Shown: positions 1 through 6,363 of the stretch, piece by piece
Numbering within the stretch: position 1 is the stretch's first letter
How the letters are laid out: each line of letters begins with the position of its first letter
Source: Paracraurococcus sp049315625
GTDB lineage: Bacteria > Pseudomonadota > Alphaproteobacteria > Acetobacterales > Acetobacteraceae
Length of the DNA stretch: 9,346 nt
NCBI GenBank assembly: GCA_049315625.1
Contig: JBMOJU010000211.1
Span: 1 to 9,346 of the forward strand
Direction: 5' to 3'
The notes under the pieces: model-generated
Told to the model about the DNA's origin: nothing
Seen by the model: only the letters and a program-made list of their open reading frames with translations
The model's database searches: none
Made by a program: the position numbers and the translations under genes

Positions 1-1698
1 GCGCGGGGCGGCGAAGTGGTTAAGTCGCTGTTCCGCATGGGCGTGATGGCGACGCTGACGCAGACAATCGACGCCGACACCGCCCAGCTGGTGGTAGAGG
101 AATTCGGCCACCGCGTCCGCCGCGTGGCGGATTCGGATGTCGAGCAGGGCATCGAGGGCGTCGCCGACATCGACACCGACCTGCAGGTTCGCCCGCCGGT
201 CGTCACCATCATGGGCCATGTCGACCACGGCAAGACCAGCCTGCTGGACGCGCTGCGCAAGGCCGACGTGGCGGCGCACGAGGCGGGTGGCATCACCCAG
301 CATATCGGCGCCTACCAGGTGCAGATCCCGGACGGGTCCCGGGTGACCTTCATCGACACCCCGGGCCACGCCGCCTTCACCGCCATGCGGTCGCGCGGCG
401 CCCAGGTGACGGACATGGTCGTGCTGGTCGTCGCGGCGGATGACGGCGTGATGCCGCAGACGATCGAGGCGATCAACCATGCCAAGGCGGCCGGCGTGCC
501 GCTGATCGTCGCGGTCAACAAGATCGACAAGGAAGGCGTCAGGCCCGAGCGGGTGAAGCAGGAACTCCTGCAGCACGAGATCGTGGTCGAGAGCCTCGGT
601 GGCGACACCATGGAGATCGAGGTCTCGGCGACCAAGAAGATCAACCTCGACCGGCTGCTGGAGGCGATCTCCCTGCAGGCCGAGGTGCTGGACCTGAAGG
701 CCAACCCGGATCGTGCCGCCGAGGGTACCGTGATCGAGAGCAAGCTCGATCGCGGCCGCGGGCCGGTGGCGACCGTGCTGGTCCAGAAGGGCACGCTGAA
801 GACCGGCGAAATCGTCGTGGCTGGTGCCGAATGGGGCCGGGTGCGGGCGATGTTGGACGACAAGGGCCGCCAACTGAAGGTGGCCGGGCCGTCGCTGCCG
901 GTCGAGATCCTTGGGCTGTCGGGCGTGCCATCGGCGGGCGAGAATTTCGTTGCCGTGGCGGATGAGACCCAGGCGCGCGAGATCTCCGAGTTCCGCCAGC
1001 GCAAGCTGCGCGACAAGGCCTCGGCTTCCGCCGTCGCCGGCCGCGGCACGCTGACCGACATGCTGGCCCGCATCCAGGCCGGCGTGCAGAAGGAAGTGAC
1101 GGTCGTCGTCAAGGCCGATGTCCAGGGCAGCGCCGAGGCGATCGGCGTGACGCTGGCCAAGATCGGCAACGAGGAAGTGCGCGTCCGCGTGCTGCACAGC
1201 GCGGTCGGCCAGATCACCGAAAGCGACATCCAGCTGGCCAAGGCGTCCAACGCCGTGGTGGTCGCCTTCAACGTCCGCGCCACCACCCAGGCGCGGGAGA
1301 TGACGCAGCGCGAGGGCGTCGAGATCCGCTACTACTCGATCATCTACGAGGTGTCGGACGACATCGAGCGGATGTTCAAGTCGAAGCTGGCGCCGGTGGC
1401 GCGCGAGAACTTCCTCGGCTACGCGCAGATCCTGCAGGTCTTCGAGGTCAAGAAGATCGGCAACGTGGCGGGTTGCCGCGTGACCGAAGGCGTGGTGAAG
1501 CGCGGCTGCGGCGTTCGCCTGCTGCGCGACGGCATCGTCATCCACCAGGGCGAGCTTTCGACCCTGCGGCGGTTCAAGGACGACGTGAAGGAAGTGACCA
1601 ACGGCTACGAATGCGGCATGTCCTTCGCCAACTATAACGATATCCGCGTCGGCGACCAGATCGAGTGCTACGAGACGGAGATGGTGACGCCGTACTGA
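1..1698 (+). CDS. infB: Translation initiation factor IF-2, 5'-truncated by window edge
   Basis: IF2 is the GTPase that brings formyl-Met-tRNA to the 30S subunit and promotes 50S joining in the cytoplasm. The reading frame is open from base 1 and its first residues already match the conserved segment just before the G domain, so no start lies in the window and the variable N-terminal part is missing. Visible G motifs are GHVDHGKT (214-237, P-loop), DTPGH (355-369), NKID (517-528) and SAT (625-633, G5 position). The beta-barrel domain II, domain C1 and the C2 tail that binds the initiator tRNA end follow; the tail has the typical GYECG and YNDI..GD motifs. About 565 codons are present, whereas full alphaproteobacterial IF2 is usually around 850-1000 residues. 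The gene heads an operon with rbfA, truB, rpsO and pnp. Nothing in the visible part looks damaged. Confidence 0.97.
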   Translation, partial: ARGGEVVKSLFRMGVMATLTQTIDADTAQLVVEEFGHRVRRVADSDVEQGIEGVADIDTDLQVRPPVVTIMGHVDHGKTSLLDALRKADVAAHEAGGITQHIGAYQVQIPDGSRVTFIDTPGHAAFTAMRSRGAQVTDMVVLVVAADDGVMPQTIEAINHAKAAGVPLIVAVNKIDKEGVRPERVKQELLQHEIVVESLGGDTMEIEVSATKKINLDRLLEAISLQAEVLDLKANPDRAAEGTVIESKLDRGRGPVATVLVQKGTLKTGEIVVAGAEWGRVRAMLDDKGRQLKVAGPSLPVEILGLSGVPSAGENFVAVADETQAREISEFRQRKLRDKASASAVAGRGTLTDMLARIQAGVQKEVTVVVKADVQGSAEAIGVTLAKIGNEEVRVRVLHSAVGQITESDIQLAKASNAVVVAFNVRATTQAREMTQREGVEIRYYSIIYEVSDDIERMFKSKLAPVARENFLGYAQILQVFEVKKIGNVAGCRVTEGVVKRGCGVRLLRDGIVIHQGELSTLRRFKDDVKEVTNGYECGMSFANYNDIRVGDQIECYETEMVTPY

Positions 1699-1701
1699 TC
1701 G

Positions 1702-1760
1702 GCGCCCCACTCCGGCGACCAACCGGGGCGCGGCGCCGCAGGGTGCCGCGCCCCTTTGCT
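1702..1760 (+). terminator. Terminator/attenuator-like hairpin between infB and rbfA
   Basis: A perfect 10-bp inverted repeat, GGGGCGCGGC (1725-1734) and GCCGCGCCCC (1745-1754), encloses a 10-nt loop and is followed by TTTGCTTT. This is the form of an intrinsic terminator, with a short interrupted T run that suggests partial termination. The upstream segment GCGCCCC (1702-1708), right after the infB stop, can pair with 1725-1731 and would exclude the hairpin, giving a possible antiterminator. The pairing is seen in the sequence; function is inferred, and GC-rich DNA yields chance stems. Confidence 0.45.
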
Positions 1761-1772
1761 TTGGACAGAGAC

Positions 1773-1780
1773 GAGAAGGG
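1773..1780 (+). promoter_or_regulatory. Ribosome binding site of rbfA
   Basis: GAGAAGGG lies 10 nt before the ATG at 1791. It decides the start, because the frame is open further upstream to 1665 (inside infB) but has no comparable site there. Confidence 0.65.
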
Positions 1781-1790
1781 TTCCATTCCC

Positions 1791-2210
1791 ATGACCAAGC
1801 GCCATGGCGGCGCCGCCGAAGGCCCCAGCCAGCGCCAGCTGCGGGTCGCCGAGGAAATCCGGCACGCGCTGGCCGCCGTCCTCGCCCGCGGGGATTTCCG
1901 CGACCCCGACCTGGCCGGCGCGCACGTGACGGTAACGGAGGTGCGTGCCTCCCCCGACCTGAAGCACATGACTGCCTTCGTCAGCGGCCTCGGCAAGCCC
2001 TTGCCGGATGCCAGTCTGCAGGCGTTGCGGCGGGCCGCGCCCTACCTGCGCACCCAGGTGGCGAAATCGGTGCGGCTGCGCGCGGCGCCGGACCTGCATT
2101 TCCAGCAGGATACGGCGCTGGACTATGCGATGCACATCGACAAGGTGATGCGGCAGCCGCAGGTGGCGCAGGATCTGGCGCCGGCGGCGAAGGGGGAGAA
2201 GGACGGGTAG
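1791..2210 (+). CDS. rbfA: 30S ribosome-binding factor RbfA
   Basis: RbfA is a small KH-fold protein that binds the neck of immature 30S subunits and helps mature the 5' end of 16S rRNA, especially in the cold. The product has 139 residues, usual for alphaproteobacteria. Recognisable blocks are SQRQLRVAEEIRHALA near the N-terminus (first helix), then VTVTEVRASPDLKHMTAFV (the beta strand and turn of the type II KH fold), and LHFQQDTALDYAMHIDKVM (last strand and helix). The charged tail after about residue 122 is low complexity. The ATG was chosen because a GAGAAGGG site lies 10 nt upstream and the protein then begins where the family begins. The gene sits 92 nt after infB and 90 nt before truB, the order found across Proteobacteria. 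Both gaps hold terminator-like hairpins, so its level may be tuned separately from IF2. Confidence 0.95.
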   Translation: MTKRHGGAAEGPSQRQLRVAEEIRHALAAVLARGDFRDPDLAGAHVTVTEVRASPDLKHMTAFVSGLGKPLPDASLQALRRAAPYLRTQVAKSVRLRAAPDLHFQQDTALDYAMHIDKVMRQPQVAQDLAPAAKGEKDG

Positions 2211-2240
2211 GCCGACCGCCGCGCGCCCGGCTGCGGTGCC

Positions 2241-2266
2241 GCGCCGATTGCGGCGCTCTCTTTCTT
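2241..2266 (+). terminator. Terminator-like hairpin between rbfA and truB
   Basis: The perfect 6-bp stem GCGCCG (2241-2246) / CGGCGC (2251-2256) has the loop ATTG and is followed directly by TCTCTTTCTT (seven T in ten). This is compact and well formed for an intrinsic terminator, but it sits inside a conserved operon, so partial termination or attenuation is likelier than a full stop. Flanking GC-rich sequence allows overlapping alternative stems. Confidence 0.5.
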
Positions 2267-2300
2267 CCCATTCTCCCGCATCCAGAAGACACCGCCCCCT

Positions 2301-3263
2301 ATGTCCCGCTTCCAGCGCCGCAAGCCGAAGGGCCAGCCGATCGACGGCTGGCTGATCATCGACAAGCCCTCCGGCATGGGCTCGACCGATGTCGTCAACC
2401 GCGTCAAGCGGCTGTTCCAGGCGCAGAAATGCGGCCATGGCGGCACGTTGGACCCGCTGGCGACCGGCGTCCTGCCGATCGCCTTCGGCGCTGCCACCAA
2501 GACCGTCCCCTATGTCATGGACGGCACCAAGACCTACCGGTTCACGCTGAAATTCGGTGACCTGCGCGACACCGACGATGCCGACGGCAAGACCATCGGC
2601 ACCTCGGATGCGCGGCCGACCGACGACCAGATCCAGGCCGCGCTGCCGGCCTTCCGCGGCGACATCATGCAGGTCCCGCCGATCTTCTCCGCCATCAAGG
2701 TGGCCGGCGAACGCGCCTACGACCTGGCGCGCGACGGACAGGTGGTGGAGCTCGCCGCCCGCCCCGCCCGGGTCGACCGGTTCGATCTGGAATCCCGCCC
2801 CGACGCCGACACCGCGATCTTCACGGTGCAGAGCGGGAAGGGCGTCTACATGCGCTCCCTCGCCCGCGACCTGGCGCGCGCCTGCGGCACGGTCGGCCAT
2901 ATCGCCACGCTGCGCCGCATGCGGGTCGGGCCGTTCCATGAGGCGACCGCGATTCCGCTGGACAAGCTCGGCCTGCCGGGCGATACGCCTGCCCCTTCCC
3001 CGGACCTCCTGCTTCCCGTTGCGACCGCGCTGGCCGACATCCCGGCACTGGCCCTGACGGAGGCGGAGGCCATGCGGCTCATGCAGGGCCAGGCCATCGG
3101 CCTGGTCGAACTCATTGGCCGTATTCCGGACGCTGCCGACCCCAATGGGGGCCTGGTGCGCGTCATGGCGGGGGGACGGTTCGTCGGGCTCTGCCGCCTG
3201 GATTCCGCACTTCTGGTGCCGGAACGCCTGGTGGCCCAGGAAGGCCCCGCGGCCGGCGGTTGA
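2301..3263 (+). CDS. truB: tRNA pseudouridine(55) synthase TruB
   Basis: TruB converts U55 in the T-loop of tRNAs to pseudouridine and acts as a tRNA-folding chaperone in the cytoplasm. The product has 320 residues, near the family norm of about 300-315. The catalytic aspartate is D51 in GHGGTLDPLATG, equivalent to E. coli D48. Y79 in KTYRF matches the active-site tyrosine. The substrate-binding segment QVPPIFSAIKVAGERAYDLAR follows, and R185 lies in the YMRSL motif. LRRMRVGPF marks the end of the catalytic domain; the rest, after roughly residue 245, is the variable C-terminal PUA-like region. The ATG at 2301 gives the expected N-terminus, but its Shine-Dalgarno is weak (AGAAG at 2284-2288, 12 nt away). 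The gene lies between rbfA and rpsO, the conserved place. No defects are visible. Confidence 0.96.
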   Translation: MSRFQRRKPKGQPIDGWLIIDKPSGMGSTDVVNRVKRLFQAQKCGHGGTLDPLATGVLPIAFGAATKTVPYVMDGTKTYRFTLKFGDLRDTDDADGKTIGTSDARPTDDQIQAALPAFRGDIMQVPPIFSAIKVAGERAYDLARDGQVVELAARPARVDRFDLESRPDADTAIFTVQSGKGVYMRSLARDLARACGTVGHIATLRRMRVGPFHEATAIPLDKLGLPGDTPAPSPDLLLPVATALADIPALALTEAEAMRLMQGQAIGLVELIGRIPDAADPNGGLVRVMAGGRFVGLCRLDSALLVPERLVAQEGPAAGG

Positions 3264-3296
3264 AGCACGCCGAAGGTTCTAAAAGGCCCGGCCAAT

Positions 3297-3302
3297 ACGG
3301 AG
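3297..3302 (+). promoter_or_regulatory. Ribosome binding site of rpsO
   Basis: ACGGAG lies 9 nt before the rpsO ATG at 3312, in a 48-nt gap after truB that is AT-richer than its surroundings (it contains TTCTAAAA). I see no clear S15 autoregulatory pseudoknot in so short a leader. Confidence 0.6.
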
Positions 3303-3311
3303 AACAACCCG

Positions 3312-3584
3312 ATGTCGGCAGTATCCCCCGAGCGCCGCCTGGCGCTGATCACCCAGTACCAGACCAAGCCGGGTGACACCGGTTCGCCCGAGGTGCAGGT
3401 CGCCCTGCTGTCGGAGCGCATCTCCGGCCTTACCGAACACCTGAAGACCCATGCCAAGGACTTCCACAGCCGGCGCGGCTTGCTGGTGCTGGTCGGTCAG
3501 CGGCGTGGCCTGCTGGACTACCTCAAGAAGAAGGACGCCGACCGCTACGCGCGGTTGATCGCCAGCCTCGGCCTACGCCGCTGA
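3312..3584 (+). CDS. rpsO: 30S ribosomal protein S15
   Basis: S15 binds the central domain of 16S rRNA early in 30S assembly and forms a bridge to the 50S subunit. The product has 90 residues; E. coli S15 has 89. Almost the whole length is recognisable: the TGSPEVQVALLSERI block at the first long helix, THAKDFHSRRGLL with the conserved HSRRGL turn that contacts rRNA, GQRRGLLDYLKKKD, and the C-terminal LGLRR. The ATG has an ACGGAG site 9 nt upstream. The start of truB-rpsO linkage is tight (48 nt), so rpsO is probably transcribed with the upstream genes. Downstream a strong 12-bp hairpin begins 9 nt after the stop, where E. coli has the rpsO terminator and RNase E processing region. Nothing is unusual in the protein. 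Confidence 0.97.
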   Translation: MSAVSPERRLALITQYQTKPGDTGSPEVQVALLSERISGLTEHLKTHAKDFHSRRGLLVLVGQRRGLLDYLKKKDADRYARLIASLGLRR

Positions 3585-3592
3585 GCCACCGT

Positions 3593-3620
3593 CCGGCGTG
3601 GGGCCGCGGCCCCGCGCCGG
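3593..3620 (+). terminator. Strong hairpin just after rpsO
   Basis: The arms CCGGCGTGGGGC (3593-3604) and GCCCCGCGCCGG (3609-3620) pair over 12 bp with one G-U, around the loop CGCG. There is no T run after it, so it is either an inefficient terminator, a mark for 3'-end processing, or a stabiliser of the rpsO mRNA end. Position and strength suggest a real 3' element of rpsO. Confidence 0.5.
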
Positions 3621-3715
3621 CCATGGCCAGAAATCCATGGTAATCCGGCGCGACCCACGCCATATGCTTCCGCCGGAGCCGGAGAGCCGACACGTGGTCG
3701 GGTTCTGCCGGGCCA

Positions 3716-3733
3716 CCGCCGCGCACGCGGCGG
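3716..3733. repeat. Perfect inverted repeat in rpsO-pnp gap
   Basis: CCGCCGCG (3716-3723) and CGCGGCGG (3726-3733) are exact reverse complements separated by CA. In RNA this gives a 7-bp stem with a 4-nt loop. It could be part of the pnp leader structure or of a dispersed repeat; there is no T tail. Confidence 0.4.
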
Positions 3734-3978
3734 GCTGACAGGACGAGCCGCGATCCCCGCTCGGGACGGCGACGGCGTTTCCGGCCACATGGATCCCCGG
3801 CGACGGGGGCGGTTTTCCCGCAGGGGATGATTCGCACTCCATGCAGCCCGAAGCGCCGGGCCGACCCACCTTGGGGCGCCCATGCAGGGCCTTCGGCGAA
3901 AGACTGGCAACCCACCGCGTCGCACCTCCCGGATCGTCCGCGGCTGAGCAGCCGAGGGTGTTCCGGCCTTGAAGCCAT

Positions 3979-4043
3979 GCCGGGCCCTGGACGGGTCCGG
4001 CGGATCGCCTGCGCGGGGAAGGGCCCCGGTCGGTGGTCCCGCG
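3979..4043 (+). promoter_or_regulatory. Putative structured pnp leader (autoregulatory candidate)
   Basis: Two stems lie just upstream of pnp. GCCGGGCCC (3979-3987) pairs with GGGTCCGGC (3993-4001) over 9 bp with one G-U and loop TGGAC. CGCGGGG (4012-4018) pairs with TCCCGCG (4037-4043) over 7 bp including one G-U, so the second stem runs into the first base of the Shine-Dalgarno. In E. coli, PNPase represses its own synthesis through an RNase III-cleaved leader stem. A similar role here is inferred only from position. Confidence 0.35.
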
Positions 4044-4048
4044 AAGGA
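4043..4048 (+). promoter_or_regulatory. Ribosome binding site of pnp
   Basis: GAAGGA lies 7 nt before the ATG at 4056. It fixes the start; the frame is open upstream to 3969, but that would add 29 residues foreign to the family. Confidence 0.7.
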
Positions 4049-4055
4049 ACGACGC

Positions 4056-6278
4056 ATGTTCGAAAACTATTTCCGCAAGGATATCTCCTGGGGCGGCCAG
4101 CTGCTGACGCTGGAGACGGGCAAGATCGCCCGCCAGGCCGATGGCGCCGTCATGGCGCGGCTGGGTGACACCATCGTGCTCTGCACCGTGGTCGGTGCTC
4201 GCTCGGTGAAGCCGGGCCAGGACTTCTTCCCGCTGACGGTGAACTATCAGGAAAAGGCCTTCGCCGCGGGCAAGATCCCCGGCGGGTTCTTCAAGCGGGA
4301 AGGCCGCCCGTCGGAGAACGAGACGCTGGTCTCGCGCCTCATCGACCGGCCGCTGCGCCCGCTGTTCCCGGAAGGGTTCCGTAACGAGGTCCAGGTGATC
4401 GCGACCGTGCTGTCGCATGACCTGGAGAACGACCCCGACATGGTGGCGCTGGTCGGCTGCTCCGCCGCCCTGACCCTGTCCGGCATCCCGTTCTTCGGCC
4501 CGGTCGGCAGCGCCCGCGTCGGCTACATCGACGGCCAGTACGTGCTGAACCCGACCATGGCGCAGCGCCAGACCAGCAAGCTGGAACTGGTGGTCGCCGG
4601 CACCGCCGAGGGCGTGCTGATGGTCGAATCCGAGGCGCAGGAGCTGTCCGAGGACATCATGCTCGGCGCCGTGGAATTCGGCCACAAGGGCTTCCAGCCG
4701 GTCATCCAGGGCATCATCGAGCTGGCCGAGCGCGCCGCGAAGGAGCCCTGGCCGCTGCCCGAGGCCTCCGCGGCCGAGGTCGCGCTGAAGGCCCGCATCG
4801 CCGAGCTGGGCCGTGCCCAGATGGCCGAGGCCTATACCGAGACGCAGAAGCTGGTCCGCCAGGGCAAGGTGGCCGCGGTGAAGAAGGCCGTGGCAGCGAC
4901 GCTGGCCGAGGAAGGCCATGACGCCGGCGCCGCCAAGGGCCTGCTGAAGGAGCTGGAGGCGGACGTGGTCCGCAACAACATCCTCGACACCGGCCTGCGC
5001 ATCGACGGCCGGGACACGCGCACGGTCCGTCCGATCGTCGCCGAGGTCGGCATCCTGCCTCGCGCGCATGGCTCCGCCCTGTTCACCCGTGGCGAGACGC
5101 AGGCCTTCTGCGTCGCGACGCTGGGCACCGGGCAGGACGAGCAGATCATCGACGCGCTGCCGGGCGAGTACCGGGAGCACTTCATGCTCCACTACAATTT
5201 CCCTCCGTACTCGGTGAACGAGACCGGCCGCATGGGCAGCCCGGGCCGGCGCGAGATCGGCCACGGCAAGCTGGCCTGGCGCGCCATCCGGCCGCTGCTG
5301 CCGGCGAAGGACAAGTTCCCCTACACGCTGCGGGTGGTGAGCGAGATCACCGAGTCGAACGGCTCGTCCTCGATGGCCACCGTCTGCGGCACGTCGCTGT
5401 CGCTGATGGATGCGGGCGCGCCGCTGGTGCGTCCCTGCGCCGGCATCGCCATGGGCCTGATCAAGGAGGATCGCGGCTTCGCCGTGCTGTCCGACATCCT
5501 CGGCGACGAGGACCATCTGGGCGACATGGATTTCAAGGTGGCCGGGTCCGAGCAGGGCATCACCGCCCTGCAGATGGACATCAAGATCACCTCGATCACC
5601 TTCGATATCATGCGCCAGGCGCTGGCGCAGGCGAAGGATGGCCGGATCCACATCCTCGGCGAGATGGCCAAGGGCCTGTCCGGCAACCGTGGCGACGTGG
5701 CGGCGACGGCGCCGCGCATCACCGTCATCAACGTGCCGAAGGACAAGATCCGCGACGTCATCGGCTCGGGCGGCAAGGTCATCCGCGAGATCTGCGAAGT
5801 GACCGGCTGCAAGGTCGACATCGAGGATGACGGCACCATCAAGGTGGCGGCGACCAGCACCGAAGCGGCGCAGAAGGCGATCGACTGGATCCGCGGCATC
5901 GTGGCGGAACCCGAGATCGGCGCGATCTACAACGGCAAGGTTGTGAAGACCGCTGATTTCGGCGCCTTCGTGAACTTCCTCGGCGCCAAGGACGGGCTGG
6001 TCCACATCTCCGAGCTGACCAATGACCGGGTCAACCGCACCACAGACGTGGTGAACATGGGCGACGCGGTGAAGGTGAAGGTTCTCGGCTTCGACGACCG
6101 CGGCAAGGTTAAGCTGTCCATGCGGGTGGTCGACCAGGCCACCGGTGCCGACATCACCGACCAGGTCGGCGCCCGCCGGCCGCGTGAGGGCGGCGAAGGC
6201 GGCGAGGATCGCGGCGACCGTGGTCCGCCGCGGCGCGACCGCGGCCCGCGCCGCGAGCGCAGCGACGCCGCGGAATAG
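4056..6278 (+). CDS. pnp: Polyribonucleotide nucleotidyltransferase (PNPase)
   Basis: PNPase is a trimeric 3'-5' phosphorolytic exoribonuclease that degrades mRNA to nucleoside diphosphates and can also add tails; it often works with RNase E. The product has 740 residues (E. coli 711). Order of domains: first RNase PH domain from about residue 10 (ISWGGQLLTLETGKIARQA, then FKREGRPSENE), a helical linker near 240-320, second RNase PH domain from about 325 with FTRGETQ at 343-349 and SEITESNGSSSMA, KH domain with GSGGK at 570-574, and S1 domain from about 622 (GKVV...FGAFV). The metal and phosphate site SDILGDEDHLGDMDFK keeps D486, D492 and K494 with the same numbers as in E. coli as I recall them. 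The last 50 or so residues are a tail rich in Arg, Gly, Asp and Glu. The ATG is set by GAAGGA 7 nt upstream and gives the family N-terminus. Confidence 0.97.
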   Translation: MFENYFRKDISWGGQLLTLETGKIARQADGAVMARLGDTIVLCTVVGARSVKPGQDFFPLTVNYQEKAFAAGKIPGGFFKREGRPSENETLVSRLIDRPLRPLFPEGFRNEVQVIATVLSHDLENDPDMVALVGCSAALTLSGIPFFGPVGSARVGYIDGQYVLNPTMAQRQTSKLELVVAGTAEGVLMVESEAQELSEDIMLGAVEFGHKGFQPVIQGIIELAERAAKEPWPLPEASAAEVALKARIAELGRAQMAEAYTETQKLVRQGKVAAVKKAVAATLAEEGHDAGAAKGLLKELEADVVRNNILDTGLRIDGRDTRTVRPIVAEVGILPRAHGSALFTRGETQAFCVATLGTGQDEQIIDALPGEYREHFMLHYNFPPYSVNETGRMGSPGRREIGHGKLAWRAIRPLLPAKDKFPYTLRVVSEITESNGSSSMATVCGTSLSLMDAGAPLVRPCAGIAMGLIKEDRGFAVLSDILGDEDHLGDMDFKVAGSEQGITALQMDIKITSITFDIMRQALAQAKDGRIHILGEMAKGLSGNRGDVAATAPRITVINVPKDKIRDVIGSGGKVIREICEVTGCKVDIEDDGTIKVAATSTEAAQKAIDWIRGIVAEPEIGAIYNGKVVKTADFGAFVNFLGAKDGLVHISELTNDRVNRTTDVVNMGDAVKVKVLGFDDRGKVKLSMRVVDQATGADITDQVGARRPREGGEGGEDRGDRGPPRRDRGPRRERSDAAE

Positions 6279-6292
6279 GCTGGAAAACGGCC

Positions 6293-6322
6293 CGGCCGGC
6301 GCCCTGTACGCGGTGCCGGCCG
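6293..6322 (+). terminator. Hairpin after pnp, likely operon 3' end
   Basis: CGGCCGGCGCC (6293-6303) pairs with GGTGCCGGCCG (6312-6322) over 11 bp with one G-U and an 8-nt loop. It starts 14 nt after the pnp stop. No T run follows (CACCAAGATGAG), so it fits a Rho-aided or processed 3' end better than a classical intrinsic terminator. It is the most likely boundary between the conserved operon and the accessory genes. Confidence 0.45.
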
Positions 6323-6351
6323 CACCAAGATGAGAAAATCCCGGGACGGTC

Positions 6352-6356
6352 GAGGA
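6352..6356 (+). promoter_or_regulatory. Ribosome binding site supporting a GTG start
   Basis: GAGGA lies 7 nt before GTG at 6364. The only other nearby start in frame, ATG at 6388, has no comparable purine-rich site at a usual distance, so the GTG is preferred. Confidence 0.6.
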
Positions 6357-6363
6357 TAGTGGC

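Larger units (their letters stand above)
3585..4055. other. 471-nt rpsO-pnp intergenic region, palindrome-rich, no recognised gene
   Basis: No protein on either strand is recognisable here. The + strand has stops in several frames. The minus strand has no TAA, TAG or TGA in any of its three frames from about 3576 to 4066, since the + strand there lacks TTA, CTA and TCA. Inverted repeats I can place: 3593-3620, 3621-3640 (CCATGG twice, 8-nt spacer), 3716-3733, an outer stem ATCCCC 3793-3798 / GGGGAT 3823-3828 with GCGG/CCGC inside, 3941-3954 (CGGCT, loop GAGC, AGCCG), 3979-4001 and 4012-4043. In enterobacteria this interval carries the rpsO terminator, a pnp promoter and the pnp leader cut by RNase III. 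I could not find a convincing -35/-10 pair. A dispersed non-coding repeat inserted here is also possible. Confidence 0.6.

Noticed and set aside
312..1286. A 324-codon minus-strand open frame opposite infB
   Set aside because: Ser/Thr/Ala-rich translation with no known motif, fully opposite the IF2 GTPase; a shadow frame.
1668..2939. A 423-codon minus-strand open frame opposite rbfA and truB
   Set aside because: It is antisense to two conserved genes and has the same biased, featureless composition; best explained as a shadow of GC-rich codon use.
3254..3272. A 5-bp inverted repeat across the truB stop (CGGCG / CGCCG)
   Set aside because: Short, with a 9-nt loop and no T tail; expected by chance at this GC content.
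3640..3668. A possible promoter with TATGCT (3663-3668) as -10 element in the rpsO-pnp gap
   Set aside because: The -10 matches only four of six consensus bases and the sequence 17 nt upstream (GTAATC) does not resemble a -35 element.
3827..4168. A 113-codon + strand frame spanning the rpsO-pnp gap into pnp
   Set aside because: It overlaps the PNPase N-terminus out of frame, has no clear ribosome site and no recognisable similarity.
6334..6363. Extension of the flavoprotein gene upstream of its GTG start
   Set aside because: The frame is open back to a TGA at 6331-6333 but holds no start codon, and the GAGGA site supports GTG at 6364.
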